Source of the DNA: Alisma plantago-aquatica
Lineage: Eukaryota > Streptophyta > Magnoliopsida > Alismatales > Alismataceae
Reading direction: 5' to 3'
Assembly (NCBI GenBank): GCA_963693085.1
Contig: OY856413.1
Location: forward strand, 470,573,879 to 470,637,878
Length of the DNA stretch: 64,000 bases
The position numbers and the translations under genes are program-made. Below, piece by piece: positions 59,325 through 64,000 of the stretch (the first letter of the stretch is position 1; each line of letters begins with the position of its first letter). Under the pieces are notes generated by a model. It ran no database searches, was not told where the DNA came from, and saw only the letters and a program-made list of their open reading frames with translations.

Positions 59325-60045
59325 CATGAAACCCTAATCGAGAAGGTTGATGAGCTCTAAACCTAATTTAAGGGAATGCTTCATAAAAACCCTAATTTTG
59401 GGCAAAGCTATATGAAACCCTAATTTTAGGAGAAATGTTATAAGAAACCTTAATTCAAGGTACAGATGTAATGAGAAACCCTGATACAGGGTAATGTGAT
59501 ATGAAACCCTAATCTAGGGTGATGCTATGTATTATGAAACTCTAATTTGAAAACCTAGCCCTAATTTGTGTAAGGGGATGAGTAACCCTGATTGATATAA
59601 ATTAGAAAACCCTAACCCTAATATAGGGTGATGTCATGTGAAACCCTAATTAAGGGTGATGTCATGTGAAACCCTAATTGAGGGTGATGTCATGTTAAAC
59701 CCTAATTAAGGGTGATGTCATGTGAAACCCTAATCAAGGGGGATGTTAAGTGAAACCCTAATACAGAGATGTGGTGCGAACTCTAATTCTAGGGTGATGC
59801 TATAAAATGTTATATGAAACCCTAATATGAAATCCTAACCCTGATATAGGGTAAAGGTATGTGAAGCCGTAATTTTGGGTTATAGAAGATAAAACCCTAA
59901 TATTGGGCAATATGATGATAAACCATAACCCTAACTTTAGGCTATGAGTTGAGAAACCCTAATTTCAGGTAAGGCTATGTGAAACCTTGATATAGGGTAA
60001 TGTTATGTGAAACCCTAATATAGGGTGATGTTATGTAAAATCTTA
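59325..60045 (+). repeat. Telo-box minisatellite, A3 3' LTR
   Basis: Counterpart of 50995-51735. The cleanest 28-29-base units lie at 59625-59755. Confidence 0.88.
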
Positions 60046-60369
60046 ATTAATAAAGATGGGAAAACCCTATTCCTAATAATGGAATAGTGAATAATATATT
60101 GGTAGGTGAAACACCTAAAGTGGTTGATAATGGATAACCTTATATCAATAATGCCTTAACCTGAGATGAGACCATACTATCGATAATGGTTGAATGATAA
60201 ATGTGATAAATGGGTGCATAAAGTATTAGGATGTGAAATTCCCTAATACAAGATAAGTTATAAGTGATGAGGGAAGTGATACATCAAGACATGATAGATA
60301 TCACATTTAGTACCTCAAGGTTGATACACCTTGATGTACCCTAAATCCAATATACTTGAATGAGTAAAA

Positions 60370-60600
60370 CATAAAGTGAGCCATGAAGAATAATTGTTGC
60401 CTAGTGAAAGGTGACAAGATGTGTAATGGGCCTTGTGAGCCATAAAGAGTAATTGTTGCCTAGTGAGAGGTGACAAGATGTGTAATGGGCCTTGTGAGCC
60501 ATGAAGAGTAATTGTTGCCTAGTGAGAGGTGACAAGATGTGTAATGGGCCTTGAGAGCCATGAGAGTAGTTGTTACCTAGTGAGAGGTAACAAGATGTTT
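60370..60600 (+). repeat. 59-bp tandem repeat, A3 3' LTR
   Basis: Four units, counterpart of 52285-52515. Confidence 0.9.
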
Positions 60601-60849
60601 ATAAAGTCTCATGAAAGAAATGGTAATGTTCAAAATAAACAATGGAAACTTAGCAACATAATAATAATAAATGGATACAATAATAATAATGAAATCTTAA
60701 TCATGCATTCTTTATGCTTATAGCCAATTAAGGGCTATGGTATTTTTAATAAGCTTAAAGGGGATAAGAGGAATACTTGAATTACATAAAGGTTGTGAAT
60801 AAGTATGATGGCTTGGCCAAGGTTTAATACCTAGTAAAGGTGATGTGGT

Positions 60850-61670
60850 ATTCAATGATGATGTACATGATTGACATAGTTCAATACCTGGAATAATTGC
60901 ATAGGATTGGTAATAACCCAATACCTGGAATAATGTCACAGGATTGGTCATAACGCAATACCTAGAATAATGTCACATGATTGGTAATAACCCAATACCT
61001 GGAATAATGTCACAGGATTGGTAATAACCCAATACCTGTAATAATTGCATAGGATTGGTAATAACCCAATACCTGGAATAATTGCACATGATTGGAAATA
61101 ACCCAATACCTAGAATAATTGCACAGGATTAGTAATAACCCAATACCTGGAATAATGTTACAGGATTGGTCATAACCCAATACCTGGAATAATGTCACAG
61201 GATTGGTAATAACCCAATACCTGGAATAATGTCACAGGATTGGTAATATCCCAATACTTAGAACAATTGCACAGGATTGGTAATAACCCAATACCAGGAA
61301 TAATTGTGTAGGATTGGTAATAACCCAATACCTGGAATAATTGCATAGGATTGGTAATAACCCAATACCTGGAATAATGTCACAGGATTGGTCAAAACCC
61401 AATATGTAGAATAATTGCACAGAATTGGTAATAACCCAATACCTGGAATAATGTCACAGGATTGGTAATAACCCAATACCTGGAATAATGTCACATGATT
61501 GGTCATAACCCAATACCTGGAATAATTGCACATGATTGGTAATAATCCAATTCCTGGAATGGTTGCACATGATTGGCATATTCCAATTCCTGGAAGGTTT
61601 ACATAGGATTGGCATAGTCCAATGCTTGGAATGTTTGCACAAGATTGGTATAGTCCAATGCCTGGAAAGA
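60850..61670 (+). repeat. 37-bp minisatellite, A3 3' LTR
   Basis: About 21-22 units, counterpart of 52770-53625. The order of unit variants differs between the two LTRs, so the arrays have turned over since insertion. Confidence 0.9.
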
Positions 61671-62454
61671 ATTTGATGATGTATACTCACATGACTGGTA
61701 TAATTCAATATCTGGTTAACAAGCTGGATGAATCATGGATGACATACTATGATAATGAATATTACAGGATAAGCTTGAGATGTTGATATAGTGTGATGGA
61801 AAAATGAAATACCTGTCCTTCCTATTCCTTATAAAGAGAATAGATGAGTTACTGTTCTATCATAGATAGCTGCAATGCTTTAAAATATGAGAATGCACTA
61901 AACTGCTTATCCTCTGCTTAGTTAATACTATTTAACTGCAATAATAATGTTTCTGGTAGAGAGTTATATCTCTCGCTGGGACAATTTTCAATTGTCTCAC
62001 CCCCGTGGGATCCAACTTTTTAGGTAAATGCAGAAGAAGAGGCAGGAACCATATAGAAAGGGAAGAGTAGCAGCAACAACAGGGACAACAGTGACATCTC
62101 AGGTGGAGGCACTGGATGTCAAGTTTTGTATAGAAAGTCCTATGTGTCGTCTCTGTACTCTCTTGTCCTCGGAGTCAGTAGATAGAGCTTTTATCATCAA
62201 TCTAAGATTTTGGCTTGAATGCCTCGAGGTTTTGTGTTGCTCATGTGGAGACTTAATAGAGAAATTGATGTATGTAATCCTTTAGAAGAGATGGTACATG
62301 GTATGTACATGCAATACTTTGGTTCTTGTTGATAAGAGTTTCCTAGAATTGGATCTCTTGGAAAAAGGTTTTAATTTTTAGTGATTTTCGGTAATCCGAT
62401 GTTAGTGATCGCTTCCTCTTAGTTAATGACATATGTTTTGAATGCTTCACCACA

Positions 62455-62874
62455 ACTATTCTTTAGTTTACACTAAAAATATTAACTTATGTCCATGACA
62501 TCTTGTTTACATGCTTTTCATTAATTTGGTGGAGGATTCCTTAACCTTATCATACATACCCTATCCTCAAGAGGGTGAGGAAGAGAGAGAAAACCATAAA
62601 CTTAGAATTTTATCAGAATTAGGGTTGAGAAGGGACGAGAATAGATGAGAGAGTCCTAAAGGTATCTTATTTTGAGTCAAAACCTCAAACATTGTACAGA
62701 CAATCACACAGATCCGGGAGACCTCGTATTTCGACTAGCAGTGCAGAGGAAATTATTGCCAGCCCCCAGACGTTATCCTTTTCTACACACCTCTGTCTTT
62801 TAGAAAATCCTCTAATAACTCCCTCAGTTCTATGTAAAACTTATTAATTACTAAAGATTAAATGAGGAACCCAT
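62455..62874 (-). mobile_element. 5' leader of element D
   Basis: Interior of D between the A3 insertion and the D primer site. It would hold the leader and the start of gag on the minus strand. I see no readable Gag motif. Confidence 0.55.
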
Positions 62875-62886
62875 GCTCTGATACCA
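62875..62886 (-). other. Primer binding site, initiator tRNA-Met, element D
   Basis: On the minus strand TGGTATCAGAGC begins 2 bases after the LTR end at 62889. Confidence 0.88.
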
Positions 62887-62888
62887 AA

Positions 62889-64000
62889 TGTAACGACCCT
62901 GCCTCCCGATAACCCCCAATTAAGGGAGACCAAGAGGTCAGAGCCGTTATCCCAATTTCCCGGATCAAAGGTTTGACAAGTAATCAGTAATAATTATAAA
63001 ATTCTACCAAACTATACTGAAATCTGGTATAAAATAAAACTTTGCAAATCTTTTAAAAACTTGGATATCTAACTTCTATCCATGATTGGAATCTACTCTA
63101 ACTAATCCTCCTAGCACTTTAATTCTTATTTTCACAATATGCCACTTTACTATTTGTCCTTTTCAATCTTGTACCTAAAACACTAACAAACAAAACGTCG
63201 GTCAGCATAAATGAATATGCCAGTATGTGGGGACAACCAAAATTTGACATATATGGCTAACAATCTAAATATCACAATCAAGTTAATTAACAAGCCAATT
63301 TACGTTTTCAGTGTGACATTCTCCACTGCTTTTGCCCTAACCCTGGAATACCCTCCTTAGGGTTTCTCTTTTTCCAATGACTTAAGGCCACCTTCTCCAT
63401 CCTGAGCTTGGTGCCTGGGGTCACCTCTCATGGTGACCATTAGTCACGCAATATAGGCCACCTTCTCTATCCTGAGCTTGGTGCATGGGGTCACCACTCA
63501 TGGTACCCATGGGTCTTCCCTCTTGGGCTTGACCTCATTGCATCTTACATTAGGGTGGCATGTAGGTTCGAGAATACACACGATATCATAATTGTGATAA
63601 TCATAGTGTCTTTATAATTTGCACATATGAACATCCAAACAGATAGGTTGCATTCAATGCGATCAAACATCCAAAAAACCTTCATGAAACTAAAGCGATT
63701 AACCATAAATAACCACATACCTATTTTGTAGATCTTTGAGATAGAATCAACCAATAAGAGAAATCCAATCAAGCAAATACAAGGATCCTAAAATAACATA
63801 TAATTCCTTTTTATCAAGATCTATCCAAACCATCTTGCTTCTTAGAGTTTCTATTCCTTTTTAGGATTTCTCCATCTCTTTAGGGTTTCATATGCATTTA
63901 GGGTTTTGTCATACTTTTAACACCCTCAAACCCTAGTTATACAAAATTAGTCACAACCCTAACTTTCTCATCTACTTCTCATGAAAGATCCTAAGACCAT
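62889..64000 (-). repeat. 5' LTR of element D (cut by window end)
   Basis: Matches 41665-42382 up to about 63608. The remainder to 64000 has no counterpart in the left LTR because of the A2 insertion and deletion. The frame at 63545-63772 is not taken as a gene. Confidence 0.85.

Larger units (their letters stand above)
48652..62454 (+). mobile_element. Element A3: complete gag-only LTR retrotransposon with giant LTRs
   Basis: LTRs at 48652-54379 (5728 bp) and 56902-62454 (5553 bp) flank a 2.5 kb interior. The TSD is ACTAT at 48647-48651 and 62455-62459. A primer site TGGTATCAGAG follows the 5' LTR, and a gypsy-type 3' end precedes the 3' LTR. The only recognisable gene is gag. No protease, RT or integrase is visible in the 1.25 kb that follows. 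The LTRs make up about 82 percent of the element. This fits the plant TR-GAG concept (gag-only non-autonomous elements), but with unusually large, repeat-built LTRs. It would depend on another element's pol. Confidence 0.93.
56902..62454 (+). repeat. 3' LTR of A3 (5553 bp)
   Basis: Starts TGTAATATCCCTGACC and ends CTTCACCACA. It lacks the 240-base duplication but has an expanded (TA)n tract at about 57448-57513. Confidence 0.95.
41665..64000 (-). mobile_element. Element D: old chromovirus (Ty3/gypsy), nested host of A2 and A3
   Basis: The minus-strand element has its 3' LTR at 41665-44601 (interrupted), polypurine tract at 44602-44615, decayed pol at 44616-48651, the rest of the interior at 62455-62874, primer site at 62875-62886, and 5' LTR from 62889 past the window end. 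The first 717 bases of the two LTRs (41665-42382, 62889-63608) match closely. Remnants of integrase and a C-terminal chromodomain make it a chromovirus. A 13.8 kb family-A element and a family-A LTR fragment are inserted in it. The left flanking 5-mer is ATGAG; the right TSD is outside the window. Confidence 0.85.

Overview
The window is angiosperm-type nuclear DNA made almost entirely of nested transposable elements. The evidence is: Ty3/gypsy elements with plant initiator-tRNA-Met primer binding sites (TGGTATCAGAG), a chromodomain-bearing Tekay/Del-type chromovirus, and a PIF/Harbinger DNA transposon with a plant Myb/SANT-type ORF1. I see no intact host gene, rRNA, tRNA or CRISPR array. The species cannot be told from this sequence. 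Interrupting stop codons are mostly of the kind made by C-to-T change (CAG>TAG, CAA>TAA, CGA>TGA, TGG>TAG), as expected in heavily cytosine-methylated plant repeats.

Layout. (1) About 1-13331: element B, a plus-strand gypsy-like element. Its 5' LTR (cut by the window edge) carries a 5.3 kb solo LTR of family A (574-5876, TSD TAGCC), and its coding-poor interior carries a 0.7 kb retroposon with a 15-bp TSD. (2) About 13343-19425: element C, a minus-strand gypsy-like element with 1.9 kb LTRs and a short non-coding interior. (3) 19426-21304: intergenic. (4) 21308-37859: a PIF/Harbinger element (TSD TTA) with a decayed Myb-like ORF1, split by the young Tekay-type chromovirus E (22581-32939, minus strand, TSD ATGAT). 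E has a 1392-residue Pol open reading frame and a Gag frame separated by one in-frame TAG. (5) 37863-41664: a GC-richer unknown stretch, then a foldback-like structure in which roughly 250-bp inverted arms flank a 1 kb minisatellite of about 21 bp period. (6) 41665 to the window end: an old minus-strand chromovirus D with decayed integrase and chromodomain. It contains a family-A LTR fragment (42383-43490) and a complete family-A element A3 (48652-62454, TSD ACTAT).

The most unusual feature is family A. Its LTRs are 5.3-5.7 kb and make up about 80 percent of the 13.8 kb element, whose 2.5 kb interior holds only a gag pseudogene and no recognisable pol. Each LTR has the same module order: TATA box, an array of the perfect hairpin palindrome AAACGGTCTCAAGACCGTTT, an array of 28-bp units carrying the plant telo-box AAACCCTAA, a 59-bp repeat, and a 33-38-bp repeat array. 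A3 looks like a non-autonomous gag-only element that would need pol from a partner such as a chromovirus. Its LTR arrays look like candidate protein-binding or chromatin-organising arrays; that role is inference.
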